A stretch of DNA of 64,000 nucleotides, from contig NZ_FOJG01000002.1 in assembly GCF_900110835.1 (NCBI RefSeq), positions 3,006,556 to 3,070,555 of the forward strand. The letters run 5' to 3'. The DNA comes from Chitinophaga arvensicola. GTDB lineage: Bacteria; Bacteroidota; Bacteroidia; Chitinophagales; Chitinophagaceae. Position numbers and translations under genes: made by a program. Positions 1 through 8,299 of the stretch are shown piece after piece (position 1 is the first letter of the stretch; each line of letters opens with the position of its first letter). The notes under the pieces were generated by a model that saw only the letters and a program-made list of their open reading frames with translations, ran no database searches and had not been told where the DNA came from.

Positions 1-500
1 TGATACATCATCGACTCATTGTCCGGAAGCGTCAGCAGTTTCTGGAACAGTGGTTTGTAACGTGCCCCCAGGTAGTCGGTGTTGCTATAAAACTTCTCCA
101 GGAATTGACCGCTTTTAATCACTTCTCCCATTTGTGCCGCGCTGGGCAGGCTATCGCTGCCGGCAGGGCAAAGCAGGTAATCTGTTTGAGGCAACAGGTG
201 ATCCGGTGCTGCGGCAGCTTCTTTCACACCCCGGAAATCAATCACGGTATGAATATGCTTCTGCTCCAGTACCGTAAGATCCTGGTCTGTTAAATGGCTT
301 ACATCGGCCGAGCGGAATATCTTACCCCAAACCACTTTCTTCCCATCGTTAGTGCGGTAGCCACCTACATCGCGGAAATTAACGGTTCCCTGCATACGCA
401 CTACCCGCTGTGTGCTGTCTGATAATTGTGCTGATGCTGCACCTGCCATGCCCATCAGGAGACAAAAGACATGTGTGAATTTTATAACAATGCGATCCAT
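1..500 (-). CDS. Secreted tyrosine/serine protein phosphatase, N-terminal part (cut by window edge)
   Basis: Reading leftward from an ATG at 500, the frame stays open to base 1 (166 codons), so the 3' end lies outside the window. The product starts with a signal peptide (about residues 1-24, ending ASAQ). It then shows the NFRDVGGYRT signature, which is typical of the Y_phosphatase3 family of tyrosine/serine phosphatases (NFRD[LV]GG), followed by IFRSADVSHL and VIDFRG. The catalytic HCxxGxxR loop would come next: the visible part ends NESMMYH, right where the cysteine loop is expected. Family assignment rests on these N-terminal motifs; catalytic competence cannot be judged from this window. 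A weak -7-like CATCTTTG (525-518) lies just upstream. Confidence 0.82.
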   Translation of the reverse strand, partial: MDRIVIKFTHVFCLLMGMAGAASAQLSDSTQRVVRMQGTVNFRDVGGYRTNDGKKVVWGKIFRSADVSHLTDQDLTVLEQKHIHTVIDFRGVKEAAAAPDHLLPQTDYLLCPAGSDSLPSAAQMGEVIKSGQFLEKFYSNTDYLGARYKPLFQKLLTLPDNESMMY

Positions 501-728
501 ACGAAGGTATTTTCCGGCAAAGATGAATATTGTGGTGCAGGTGTGCGACCGCGCCGAACAACGGGTACGTGTACACGTATTTTTCGGTTTATCCGTACTC
601 ACTTTTACTGAGGATCAACGCATTAGCATATGTTACGAAATCATTACCAAATAGGGACAGATGGCCTGATGAGGGAGGTTTAACATTCCGGTAATACTGG
701 TTAACTACATTCGGTACATACCCGGACT

Positions 729-1820
729 ATGATATATGTAATTGCCATTGGAGCATTTCAGGCGCTGACTGCAGTTGCTTTGCTAAGGAGCAGTCAGTTG
801 CGTAGTAAAGCAGATGTACTGCTGATCTTTTTGTTATGCTGCATTGCAGCCCATCTCGCTATCAAGTTTTGTATCTATTCTTTTGTAGATGATCACCAGG
901 TACGTGCACAAATGAATACGTTCATTGGTTGCTGTTACGGACCTTTGCTGTACCTGTACGCCTGCCGGCGCCGGGATGCGGCATTTGTACCTGCGTCGCG
1001 CTGGTACGTATTCCTGCCTTTTATGGCGGGTGCTGCAGGCTATCTCACGGTTACCTGCCTGTTATGGTTATCGGCTCCTGCCGGCCATGCCTTCCTGTAC
1101 TATTACAATGAAATTACTACCTGGATGATGATAGCGCTGGGCGTTCTATTTCCGTGGTGGTCGCTGCGTATTGCGCGGCAGTTGCCAGATGCACCAGCGG
1201 AGCAGCAATTGATCCGCAGTATCAGTTACCTGCTGGCACTGATCAGTGTCATTTCCCTGGGATTTAAACTGATGCAACCGGCGCAGTCATTTAATATCAT
1301 CTGCCGGGATATCGTATACTCTCTGCTGATAGTTATCTGCGTGGTCATTATCCGTTATAAATATGTAGGGATAATGGGTATGCAGCCCATAAAAGCGGCG
1401 GCAGAAAATATATTACCTACGCGGAAGATGCAGCTGAGCAAGGAAGAGCAGCACCAAACATTCCAGGCGCTGGAAGCGTATCTGCATACTACCAAAATAT
1501 TTACGGATGCGGAGTTGAATCTTGACAAGCTCGCACAGGGCGCCGGAATCAGTAAGTATCATATTTCGGAAACGCTGAACAGCTATGCTGGTAAGTCTTT
1601 CTACCAGTATATCAATGAATGGCGGATCAGGCGTGCAACGGAGCAGATCCGTTTTATGAATGAAAAAAAACTACCGGTGAATGTGCTTACACTGGCGTAT
1701 GATTGTGGCTTCAAAGCCAAGTCGTCTTTCAACCAGTATTTTAAAAAGATGACCGGTCTTACTCCTACGGAATATATCAAATCACTAACGGTTACACCTG
1801 CCGTTACGATCCATGAGTAA
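729..1820 (+). CDS. Membrane-anchored AraC-family transcriptional regulator
   Basis: A 363-residue protein. The first ~215 residues hold about six or seven hydrophobic helices (for example near 1-20, 30-50, 62-80, 92-115, 122-145, 163-183 and 193-212). The C-terminal ~100 residues are an AraC-type double helix-turn-helix: LDKLAQGAGISKYHISETLN is the first HTH and LAYDCGFKAKSSFNQYFKKM the second, followed by TGLTPTEY. This layout (integral-membrane sensor plus HTH_18) is common in Bacteroidota, where ligands are mostly unknown. The 3' end overlaps the convergent LysR gene by 17 bp. It is divergent from the phosphatase gene at 1-500. The ligand and targets cannot be read from sequence. Confidence 0.88.
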   Translation: MIYVIAIGAFQALTAVALLRSSQLRSKADVLLIFLLCCIAAHLAIKFCIYSFVDDHQVRAQMNTFIGCCYGPLLYLYACRRRDAAFVPASRWYVFLPFMAGAAGYLTVTCLLWLSAPAGHAFLYYYNEITTWMMIALGVLFPWWSLRIARQLPDAPAEQQLIRSISYLLALISVISLGFKLMQPAQSFNIICRDIVYSLLIVICVVIIRYKYVGIMGMQPIKAAAENILPTRKMQLSKEEQHQTFQALEAYLHTTKIFTDAELNLDKLAQGAGISKYHISETLNSYAGKSFYQYINEWRIRRATEQIRFMNEKKLPVNVLTLAYDCGFKAKSSFNQYFKKMTGLTPTEYIKSLTVTPAVTIHE

Positions 1821-2721
1821 GCGGGTGCATCATCTGCCGGAAAATTTCCTGTATACGGCTGATTTCATCCGCATACATTGTTTTTTTGCGGGTACCAAAG
1901 TACAGCGTGTTTTCGATGATGGATTGTCCTTCCCATACCAGCTGCATCCCACCTGCTTCAATTTCCTCCGCGCATAAGAAATCAGGCACTACAGAAAAAC
2001 CGGTTTCCCCGCTCAGGCAGCGCACAATAGAACTCATATTCGGTACAATATAATTGGGTTTGAAATCGAGGTGGCGGCGGAAGTTGAGCTGCCAGAACCG
2101 CTTTAAGTGCTCGGTATCCGCAGCAGTGCTGTACCAGAGCTGTTCTTTGAGCCAGTTTTCAGCACCGCTGTAATCTTTCTTTTTCAGCAGTGCTTTCAGT
2201 GGTTGTGTATCTGTTTTACCGCCGGCCACCAGCACAATCCTTTCTTTTGAAAAAGGTTTGAATTCCAGGTTCGTCTGATCACCTTTCTGCGGCGTGATAA
2301 TGAGATCCAGTAAGCCCTTGTCGAGGTCGTGGATCATCTGCGGATAATCACCGAACTTAATGATGATATTAAACGGCAAAGTGGCAATATATTTCTCCAG
2401 GGTATACTGAAATGTTTCGAAGCACATGCCGATGCTGATAGTGGCCCGTTCTGTTTTAGTGCTTTTATGAAACAGTTGTTCCGCACTTTCGAGTTTCCCG
2501 AGTGGTTCTTCGATAAAATTATAAATCACTTTCCCTCTTTCCGTGGGCACGAGTTTTTTGGCGGAACGGTCAAACAGTTTATATCCTGTATACGCCTCCA
2601 GCGAATTCAGGTGCAGACTTACGCCCGGCTGTGAAATAAACAGCTCCTGCGCGGCGCCGGTAAGGGTACCCTGTTCATAGATGGCTTTAAAGGTACGTAG
2701 CCATTCGAGGTTTAGTCCCAT
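1804..2721 (-). CDS. LysR-family transcriptional regulator
   Basis: A protein of about 305 residues. The N-terminal winged HTH (about 1-60) contains the family pattern LEWLRTFKAIYEQGTLTGAA and SQPGVSLHLNSLEAYTGYKL. An effector-binding domain follows (about 90-295). I prefer the ATG at 2721 over an upstream in-frame TTG at 2727, because the product then starts MGLNLEWLRTF as LysR proteins normally do. The gene is divergent from two Old Yellow Enzyme genes that begin at 2818. LysR regulators usually control the adjacent divergent gene, so these reductases are the likely target (inference). Inducer unknown. Confidence 0.9.
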   Translation of the reverse strand: MGLNLEWLRTFKAIYEQGTLTGAAQELFISQPGVSLHLNSLEAYTGYKLFDRSAKKLVPTERGKVIYNFIEEPLGKLESAEQLFHKSTKTERATISIGMCFETFQYTLEKYIATLPFNIIIKFGDYPQMIHDLDKGLLDLIITPQKGDQTNLEFKPFSKERIVLVAGGKTDTQPLKALLKKKDYSGAENWLKEQLWYSTAADTEHLKRFWQLNFRRHLDFKPNYIVPNMSSIVRCLSGETGFSVVPDFLCAEEIEAGGMQLVWEGQSIIENTLYFGTRKKTMYADEISRIQEIFRQMMHPLTHGS

Positions 2722-2728
2722 GATCAAT

Positions 2729-2777
2729 TATCATTATTATGATACAAAGGTATAAGTTAAATAATTATGATAATAAT
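2729..2777. promoter_or_regulatory. Paired inverted repeats between lysR and the OYE genes; candidate LysR operator
   Basis: Two AT-rich inverted repeats lie in the 96-bp divergent gap: TATCAT-tatt-ATGATA at 2729-2744 and ATTAT-gata-ATAAT at 2764-2777, with centres about 34 bp apart. LysR proteins bind as tetramers to two dyad sites around a divergent promoter, so the arrangement fits. Low-complexity AT sequence makes chance dyads fairly likely. Confidence 0.5.
2745..2752 (-). promoter_or_regulatory. Candidate -7 element for lysR (TACCTTTG)
   Basis: The minus strand reads TACCTTTG, an exact match to the Bacteroidota -7 consensus TAnnTTTG, 24 bp before the lysR ATG and between the two inverted repeats. 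No convincing -33 TTG is visible, so the call rests on one element. Its position would suit LysR autoregulation. Confidence 0.5.
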
Positions 2778-2817
2778 CTTTTTTGATGGAATTTTGCCTT
2801 ATCAAAATTGAAAGACG

Positions 2818-3939
2818 ATGCTTTTTACAGATTATACACTTGGCGGACTGACCCTGAAAAACAGGATAGTGATGCCGCCGATGACAAGGTCCAGAGCGGC
2901 CAGCGGAGAAGCGGCCACATCCCTCATGGCGGAGTATTACCGTCAGCGTGCGGGAGCAGGTCTTATTATATCAGAAGGAACACAGATCAGCCGCCAGGGC
3001 CAGGGGTATGCCTGGACACCGGGCATTTATACTGCTGCACAGATAGCGGGCTGGAAACAGGTAACCAAAGCCGTGCATGAGGCAGGTGGTCTTATCTTTG
3101 CACAGCTCTGGCATGTGGGACGTGTATCGCATACTTCCCTCCAGGAAAATGGCGCTGCCCCGGTAGCACCTTCCGCTATCCTGGCAACAGGCGTAAAAGT
3201 ATTTGCCGATCCCGAAGGCAAAGGAGCCGAAAATGGCGCCGGAGAAATGATCCAGCACTCTATGCCCCGGGAACTGACAAAGCCCGAAATAAAGGCGATT
3301 ATCAACGATTATGCACAGGCTGCCCGTAATGCTATAGCCGCCGGTTTCGACGGTGTGGAATTACATGGCGCCAATGGCTACCTGATAGAACAGTTTATCG
3401 ACTCACAAACCAATCACCGTACCGATGAATACGGCGGGTCCCTGGAAAACCGGTTGCGCTTTCTGAAAGAAGTAGTGACCGCCGTGGCTGATGCCATCGG
3501 AAAGGAACGTGTAGGCGTACGCCAGGCGCCACTCACCACCCTGATGGGCGCTATGGATGATCATCCGGAAGAAACCTACATTGCCGCCGCAAAAGTGCTG
3601 AACGAAATTGGTATTGCTTATATACACATTGCGGAAGCCGACTGGGACAATGCACCTGTAATGCCCATCCCCTTCAAGGAGGCCTATAGAAAAGCATTCT
3701 CCGGCACCCTGATCTATGCCGGTAAATACACCCTGGACCGCGCAGAAGAAGCTCTCCGGAAAGGCTGGGCCGATCTGATCGCCTTCGGACGGCCGTTTAT
3801 CGCCAATCCGGATCTGCCTTACCGTTTGCAGCACGGATTACCTTTAAATGAACCCGATCGCAGCAAATTCTTTGGTGGCAGCGTAGCCGGTTACACCGAT
3901 TATCCATCGATTAAAAAAACAGCAGATGCTATTATTTGA
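2818..3939 (+). CDS. Old Yellow Enzyme family NAD(P)H:flavin oxidoreductase (alkene reductase)
   Basis: A 373-residue FMN-dependent TIM-barrel ene-reductase of the OYE/NemA type, expected to reduce activated C=C bonds of enones, nitro compounds or similar electrophiles in the cytosol. Visible family features: LKNRIVMPPMTRSRA near the N-terminus, AQLWHVGR, the HGANGYLIEQF substrate-binding His/Asn pair with the following Tyr, NHRTDEYGGSLENR, and GRPFIANPDL near the C-terminus, which carries the FMN-phosphate arginine. The usual R-L-S-P strand reads VRQAP here; the arginine is kept. The end overlaps the next gene by 14 bp, so the two are probably translationally coupled. The divergent LysR regulator is the likely controller. 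Confidence 0.93.
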   Translation: MLFTDYTLGGLTLKNRIVMPPMTRSRAASGEAATSLMAEYYRQRAGAGLIISEGTQISRQGQGYAWTPGIYTAAQIAGWKQVTKAVHEAGGLIFAQLWHVGRVSHTSLQENGAAPVAPSAILATGVKVFADPEGKGAENGAGEMIQHSMPRELTKPEIKAIINDYAQAARNAIAAGFDGVELHGANGYLIEQFIDSQTNHRTDEYGGSLENRLRFLKEVVTAVADAIGKERVGVRQAPLTTLMGAMDDHPEETYIAAAKVLNEIGIAYIHIAEADWDNAPVMPIPFKEAYRKAFSGTLIYAGKYTLDRAEEALRKGWADLIAFGRPFIANPDLPYRLQHGLPLNEPDRSKFFGGSVAGYTDYPSIKKTADAII

Positions 3940-5023
3940 AAAATATAACGATAAAGGCCTGGACTTAAAGAACAGGATCGTGATGGCGCCCATGACACGC
4001 GCCCGGAATCCCAATGGTATTCCGAATGAGATGAACGCATTGTACTATCAGCAACGTACCAACGCAGGACTGATCATTACCGAAGGTACTGCCATCTCTC
4101 CTACCGCTACGGGCGTATTGCATATTCCCGGGCTGTATACCGATGAACAGGTGGAAGGCTGGAAAATAGTGACCAGCGCCGTACACGCTACAGGTACCAA
4201 AATATTCACACAGCTGTGGCATGTTGGCCGCGTATCACATACCAGCAATCAGCCGGGTGGCATCGCCCCCGTGAGCGCATCCAATATTCCTGCCGCCAGT
4301 TCCCACGCATGGGGATACGACGAAAACGGCCAGGAAAGCTTCGTTACCTGCTCCACACCCGTAGCACTGACTACCGATGGCGTGAAAGCAGTAGTACAGG
4401 ATTTCGCGAACGCAGCAACCAACGCCGTAAAAGCAGGTTTCGACGGCGTAGAACTACATGGCGCCAACGGCTACCTGATAGAACAGTTCCTGAATCCGTT
4501 CGTAAACAACCGCACCGATGAATATGGTGGCAGCATCGAAAACCGCAGCCGCTTCCTGCTGGAGGCAATAGACGCCAGTATTGCCAACATCGGCGCCGAT
4601 AAAGTGGCCATCCGCTTAACACCTTATGGCGGTCTGCATGAGATGCCACATTACGACGAAATAGAAGCTACTTACAGTTACCTGGCAGCGGAATTGGGTA
4701 AACGGCAAATCGCTTACATCCACCTGATGGATCAGCAATCCAGAGGCAGCTACGCATTACCGGAAGGATTTCTGGAAAAATTCAGACAACAGTATCGCGG
4801 CGTACTGATACTGGCAGGCGGCATGACCCGCGATAAAGCTACACAACTGATCAATAAAGGGATAATAGATCTGGCAGCATGGGGAGAACCTTTTATTGCC
4901 AACCCGGATCTTACTGAACGACTGAAAAACGACTGGCCATTAAATACACCCGACAGGCAATTACACTATGGAGGGGCTACACATGGGTATACAGATTACC
5001 CGGTGTATGAAGCAACCAGGTAA
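3926..5023 (+). CDS. Second Old Yellow Enzyme family oxidoreductase
   Basis: A 365-residue OYE-family protein encoded directly after, and overlapping, the first. It shares LKNRIVMAPMTRAR, TQLWHVGRVSH, HGANGYLIEQF (catalytic His/Asn), NNRTDEYGGSIENRSRF and IRLTPYGG. The normally conserved GRPFIANPDL is GEPFIANPDL here (GGA GAA CCT in the DNA): the arginine that contacts the FMN phosphate in OYE-type enzymes is replaced by glutamate. FMN affinity or orientation might therefore differ; this is inference from the family. Apart from the shared motifs the two copies have drifted well apart, so this is not a fresh duplication. A strong hairpin terminator follows. Confidence 0.92.
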   Translation: MLLFEKYNDKGLDLKNRIVMAPMTRARNPNGIPNEMNALYYQQRTNAGLIITEGTAISPTATGVLHIPGLYTDEQVEGWKIVTSAVHATGTKIFTQLWHVGRVSHTSNQPGGIAPVSASNIPAASSHAWGYDENGQESFVTCSTPVALTTDGVKAVVQDFANAATNAVKAGFDGVELHGANGYLIEQFLNPFVNNRTDEYGGSIENRSRFLLEAIDASIANIGADKVAIRLTPYGGLHEMPHYDEIEATYSYLAAELGKRQIAYIHLMDQQSRGSYALPEGFLEKFRQQYRGVLILAGGMTRDKATQLINKGIIDLAAWGEPFIANPDLTERLKNDWPLNTPDRQLHYGGATHGYTDYPVYEATR

Positions 5024-5028
5024 AAAAG

Positions 5029-5062
5029 AAGCATTACGGGGAAAGACGTAATGCTTTTTTAT
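5029..5062 (+). terminator. Rho-independent terminator after the OYE pair (bidirectional)
   Basis: AAGCATTACG (5029-5038) pairs perfectly with CGTAATGCTT (5047-5056) across an 8-nt loop and is followed by a T-rich run (TTTTTTATTTT). The minus strand also ends in CTTTTTT, so it can stop transcription arriving from the right. Confidence 0.88.
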
Positions 5063-5081
5063 TTTCCCCGCAGCAAAATCA

Positions 5082-5105
5082 GAACCCGCCTGTGACAGCG
5101 GGTTC
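5082..5105 (-). terminator. Stem-loop downstream of the lanthipeptide-like gene
   Basis: GAACCCGC (5082-5089) and GCGGGTTC (5098-5105) form a perfect 8-bp stem with an 8-nt loop. On the minus strand it is followed by TGATTTTG, only a weak U-tract. It lies 42 bp beyond the stop of the 5147-5290 peptide gene and would end the leftward operon, backed up by the bidirectional terminator at 5029-5062. Confidence 0.6.
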
Positions 5106-5146
5106 CATCAACTAAAACAAACGTTAGCCATTGGGCAAACCGGCTA

Positions 5147-5290
5147 TCAGCACACCCAAAAAGTTTCTCCGCAGGAAATGAACTGCGTCGTCGGCAGTGA
5201 ACGTTCCTTGTTTTTTTCGGTGGATATTTTGCTCAGACTTGCTACAGTAATTTTTGTGAGCTTCAACCTGGAAGTGATTTTCTTTTTCAT
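5147..5290 (-). CDS. Lanthipeptide-like precursor peptide (47 aa), class I type
   Basis: A short leftward frame, ATG at 5290 to TGA at 5147-5149. The leader starts MKKKI and contains LKLTKITVASLS (residues 9-20), close to the L-x-L-x-K-x-T-[IV]-x-x-L pattern of class I lanthipeptide precursors common in Bacteroidota. A charged linker follows (about 25-30). The last 16 residues are rich in Thr/Ser/Cys: TTQFISCGETFWVC, with Cys40 and Cys47 as possible thioether donors to dehydrated Thr34, Thr35, Ser39 or Thr43. It lies 74 bp downstream of the beta-helix gene on the same strand and is followed by a stem-loop, so it may be the last cistron of that operon. No dehydratase, cyclase or dedicated exporter is present in the window. 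Processing and activity are inference. Confidence 0.72.
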   Translation of the reverse strand: MKKKITSRLKLTKITVASLSKISTEKNKERSLPTTQFISCGETFWVC

Positions 5291-5364
5291 ATTGCTACAG
5301 ATTTAGGTTACCCTGAATCTACGACAAGAAAGCCTTTTTCGATATCACGTAAAAAGGGGATTTA

Positions 5365-6900
5365 TTACTGTTGCGCTCCTTTGCTGATCTGGTTATTCAC
5401 GATACGCGGCTTACCATCTATATCCAGCGTCCCATTTACCGCTTCTGAAATTACCACACCGCTGTTACGCGCAGGCGAGCCGGGAGCGATATGCAGATCA
5501 GGCACCGTAGTACTGATCAATAATGGATCCACCCCATATACTGATGCCGCATCCATACCTGACGCCGTTTTCCAGGCATTAAAATCCATATTGACATTAC
5601 CGTTAGTGCTACCCCAAATCCATTGCGGCATACCCGTAGTATAGTAAAGATTATTGTCAATCACATTCCCCGACCCCGTGTTCGTATACTTATGCACAAA
5701 AATATCTACCGGTCTCGCATAAACGATATTATTGCGGATCACGTTATCAAAGCATTGTTCGGTTAGACGGATCTCCCCCTCTATTTCACCAAAAGCACCC
5801 GGCTCCCGGTTATTAAACAGCAGTGTATTATTCACCACATAACAGTTACGCGTACCGCCGGAAGTATAACCAAGATAACCTCCCAGGTAAATACCCGTAC
5901 GCCAGCAGTTAGATACAAAATTATTCCTGACAATACAGCTGCTCGTGGGATATGCATCATTCTCACTCACGATGCCGATACCACGGTCTGCTTCGTGTAT
6001 GCGGTTACGTTCTACTATGATATTGCGGGCGCCGTCTACATAAATAGCAATAGCGCCATGACCATGCGTGCCCCCAACCGGTCCGTGTGTCATATCAATA
6101 TTGTATAATTCATTATCACTGATCACACCATTGCGTGCGTAGTTAAACGCAGGATTACTGTTAGCCGCATAGCCACCAGCCGCATCAATGCCAATGTTCT
6201 CGGTATTGTAAATCGTGTTTCCCCGGATCGTAAATCCATCTACATAACCATTGATGGTAAGGTTTTCGCTGTACCCGGTTTTTGTATCGTGGATCACATT
6301 ATTTTCTACCAGGATATTCTTCATCACATCCGCAGTGTTGCCGATAATTTCGATACCGTGTCCGCTGCGGCCCTGTGAAGGATCCACATTGTGTTCTATG
6401 TTATAGATCTTGTTTTTCCGGATGATGATATTCCCGGACCCGGCATCCGCTGTAATCCCATTCACATTGGCACCAGCCGCCGTGCTTTTCAGGTTGCAGA
6501 TATCAAATCCCTCCAGCACCACATAACTGGCATTACTGATAGTCACCAATGCCTCCCTGCCGGTAACGGTCATGCCGGTGCCATCTATCACGGCCTTTTC
6601 GCCGGGATATGCTTTCAGCGTGATCAGTTTTTCCAGCCGGCCGGAACGTGGAAACACCACCTTTTCTCCGTAGGTGCCTGCCCGTACCATAACGGTATCG
6701 CCGGGATTAGCTTTCCCCAGCGCGGTATTGATACTGGCCAGCGGATGATTGCTGCTGCCGTCTGCGGTATTGCTACCATTGGGCGCTACATAATACGTGT
6801 GGGTCTGCGCCACCTTTTCTGCGTTAATGGCAGTAGTGCCTTTACTACAGGCGCCTGCCACCAGGGCGAATAAAAAGAAATACATATTCCTGTTTAACAT
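5365..6900 (-). CDS. Secreted right-handed parallel beta-helix lipoprotein, possible polysaccharide lyase
   Basis: A 511-residue lipoprotein: signal peptide with lipobox VAGAC (Cys18). After it comes TYYVAPNGSNTADGSSNHPL and MVRAGTYGEKVVF, the opening typical of DUF1565/PL9-like beta-helix proteins. Repeated coils such as NIIIRKNKIYNI, NILVENNVIHDT, GFTIRGNTIYNT and NIIVERNRIHEA mark the rungs of the helix (about 130-430). Such proteins are often lyases of uronic-acid polysaccharides, but no catalytic residues can be assigned safely. It is the only possible degradative enzyme of this SusC/SusD operon, which points to a pectin- or uronate-like glycan (inference). It could instead be a non-catalytic binding protein. 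Confidence 0.85.
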   Translation of the reverse strand: MLNRNMYFFLFALVAGACSKGTTAINAEKVAQTHTYYVAPNGSNTADGSSNHPLASINTALGKANPGDTVMVRAGTYGEKVVFPRSGRLEKLITLKAYPGEKAVIDGTGMTVTGREALVTISNASYVVLEGFDICNLKSTAAGANVNGITADAGSGNIIIRKNKIYNIEHNVDPSQGRSGHGIEIIGNTADVMKNILVENNVIHDTKTGYSENLTINGYVDGFTIRGNTIYNTENIGIDAAGGYAANSNPAFNYARNGVISDNELYNIDMTHGPVGGTHGHGAIAIYVDGARNIIVERNRIHEADRGIGIVSENDAYPTSSCIVRNNFVSNCWRTGIYLGGYLGYTSGGTRNCYVVNNTLLFNNREPGAFGEIEGEIRLTEQCFDNVIRNNIVYARPVDIFVHKYTNTGSGNVIDNNLYYTTGMPQWIWGSTNGNVNMDFNAWKTASGMDAASVYGVDPLLISTTVPDLHIAPGSPARNSGVVISEAVNGTLDIDGKPRIVNNQISKGAQQ

Positions 6901-6959
6901 CTTGCGAAAAAATAAATGACGGCAGTATTACTACTGCCGCCGTGAGTTTACACATAGAT

Positions 6960-8267
6960 TTATTCCGATACGATCTTTCTTATGCGGTTATTATTTTTAT
7001 CGATGACATACACCACCCCATTCTTATCTACGGTAACACCGATCGCACCTTTGAAAGAAGCTGCTTCTCCCACTCCATCCAGGTAATCGGCTTTATCGCT
7101 ACCGGCGAAAGTCTGTACCATCCAGCTGCCTGCACTGATCATGCGGATGCTCTGATCGGCGTTGGCGCCGCTGTCCCAGGTGCCATTCCCCGCTACATAA
7201 ATATTGCCATCGGCATCTGTAGCCAGTCCCCAGGGATTCGAAAACTTCGCATCCTTTCCTGCCCCATTTACATAACCGCCTGTATTCAGCTGACCGGCAA
7301 TAATCGTTGGCGTCCAGGTACCGGCTTTATACTGGGTGATCACCTGCGTGCCGTTGCCGGATACATACAGGTTACCGGCTTTATCCACCCCAAGACCCGC
7401 CGGATAGGTGAGTTTGGAGATGATCTGTGTTTGTGTATCGTCTTTCAGCTGGTATATATTCCCTTCCGGATCACAGCTGGTATAATAAAGATTGCCATTG
7501 GCCTTATCGATAGCCACACTCCAGGGCGCCTGCTGTGCCCAGCCGATAGTGGTAGCTGTACCATCCGGGGTAATTTTCCGGATGTCGTAGTTGGCAGCAT
7601 CTACACTATAAATATTACCGGCAGCATCGGATGCCAGTCCGTAGGGAAGGTTGAATTTTGCGGCGTTGCCTTTACCATCTCCATAGCCGGCGTTGCCAGG
7701 CGAACCCGCAAACAGGCTCACATTGCCCGATGGATCAATTTTGCGGATACAGGCGTTACCCACGTCCGCTACATATACGTTGCCCTCATTATCGGTGGTA
7801 ATGCCCATGGCCCTGTACCACGACTGACCGTTAAAATTAAAGGAGGCATCTGTACCTTTTCCATTTATATAGGCAGCTTCCCCATTACCTGCGAAAGTAG
7901 TGACATAGCGTCTGAAAATGTAATTGAAGGACGTTTTGCTGACAACGCTGTCTTTCCCTACTTTCACCACCAGATTACCGGAGCCGCAGCGCTTCGGTAC
8001 CACCACCATGATCTGTTTCGTATTGGCGTTCACGATAGCGCATCGTTTGCCATTGATCGTTACACGTATATCATTGGTATCGGAAGAAAAATTATCCCCG
8101 GTTATTAGTATTTCTGTGGAAGACGTACCTACAGCCGGGATAAAATCCGTCAGCTGCACGGGCTGGCCATCGTTGTGTGTGAGGTCTTTGTCTTTCGAAC
8201 AACCTGTTAACAGGCCATACATCAAAAAACAACTGGTGAGTGTATATAAATTCAGTAGCCTGATCAT
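6960..8267 (-). CDS. IPT/TIG-domain and NHL-repeat surface lipoprotein of the SusCD operon
   Basis: About 435 residues from the ATG at 8267. An upstream in-frame GTG at 8306 would overlap susD and place extra residues before the signal peptide, so it is less likely. Signal peptide with lipobox LLTGC (Cys23). An IPT/TIG immunoglobulin-like fold follows (about 38-110: FIPAVGTSSTEILITGDNF to LVVKVG). NHL-type beta-propeller repeats run to the end, each with a pattern like GNVYVADVGNACIRKIDPSG, GNIYSVDAANYDIRKITPDG and GVVYVIDKNNNRIRKI. In Bacteroidota such proteins sit next to SusD and are thought to act as surface glycan-binding (SusE/F-like) proteins; binding here is inferred. Confidence 0.87.
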   Translation of the reverse strand: MIRLLNLYTLTSCFLMYGLLTGCSKDKDLTHNDGQPVQLTDFIPAVGTSSTEILITGDNFSSDTNDIRVTINGKRCAIVNANTKQIMVVVPKRCGSGNLVVKVGKDSVVSKTSFNYIFRRYVTTFAGNGEAAYINGKGTDASFNFNGQSWYRAMGITTDNEGNVYVADVGNACIRKIDPSGNVSLFAGSPGNAGYGDGKGNAAKFNLPYGLASDAAGNIYSVDAANYDIRKITPDGTATTIGWAQQAPWSVAIDKANGNLYYTSCDPEGNIYQLKDDTQTQIISKLTYPAGLGVDKAGNLYVSGNGTQVITQYKAGTWTPTIIAGQLNTGGYVNGAGKDAKFSNPWGLATDADGNIYVAGNGTWDSGANADQSIRMISAGSWMVQTFAGSDKADYLDGVGEAASFKGAIGVTVDKNGVVYVIDKNNNRIRKIVSE

Positions 8268-8299
8268 AGCAATGAGTTGAGCATTTAATAAAGAAAAAA

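Noticed and set aside
2818-5023. The two OYE genes as a recent tandem duplication
   Set aside because: Similarity is limited mainly to family motifs; flanking residues and codons differ widely, so any duplication is old.
6942-8108. A long rightward frame (388 codons) opposite the IPT/NHL lipoprotein gene
   Set aside because: The leftward frame has a lipobox, a TIG domain and NHL repeats; the rightward product has no recognisable domain or signal and is a shadow of it.
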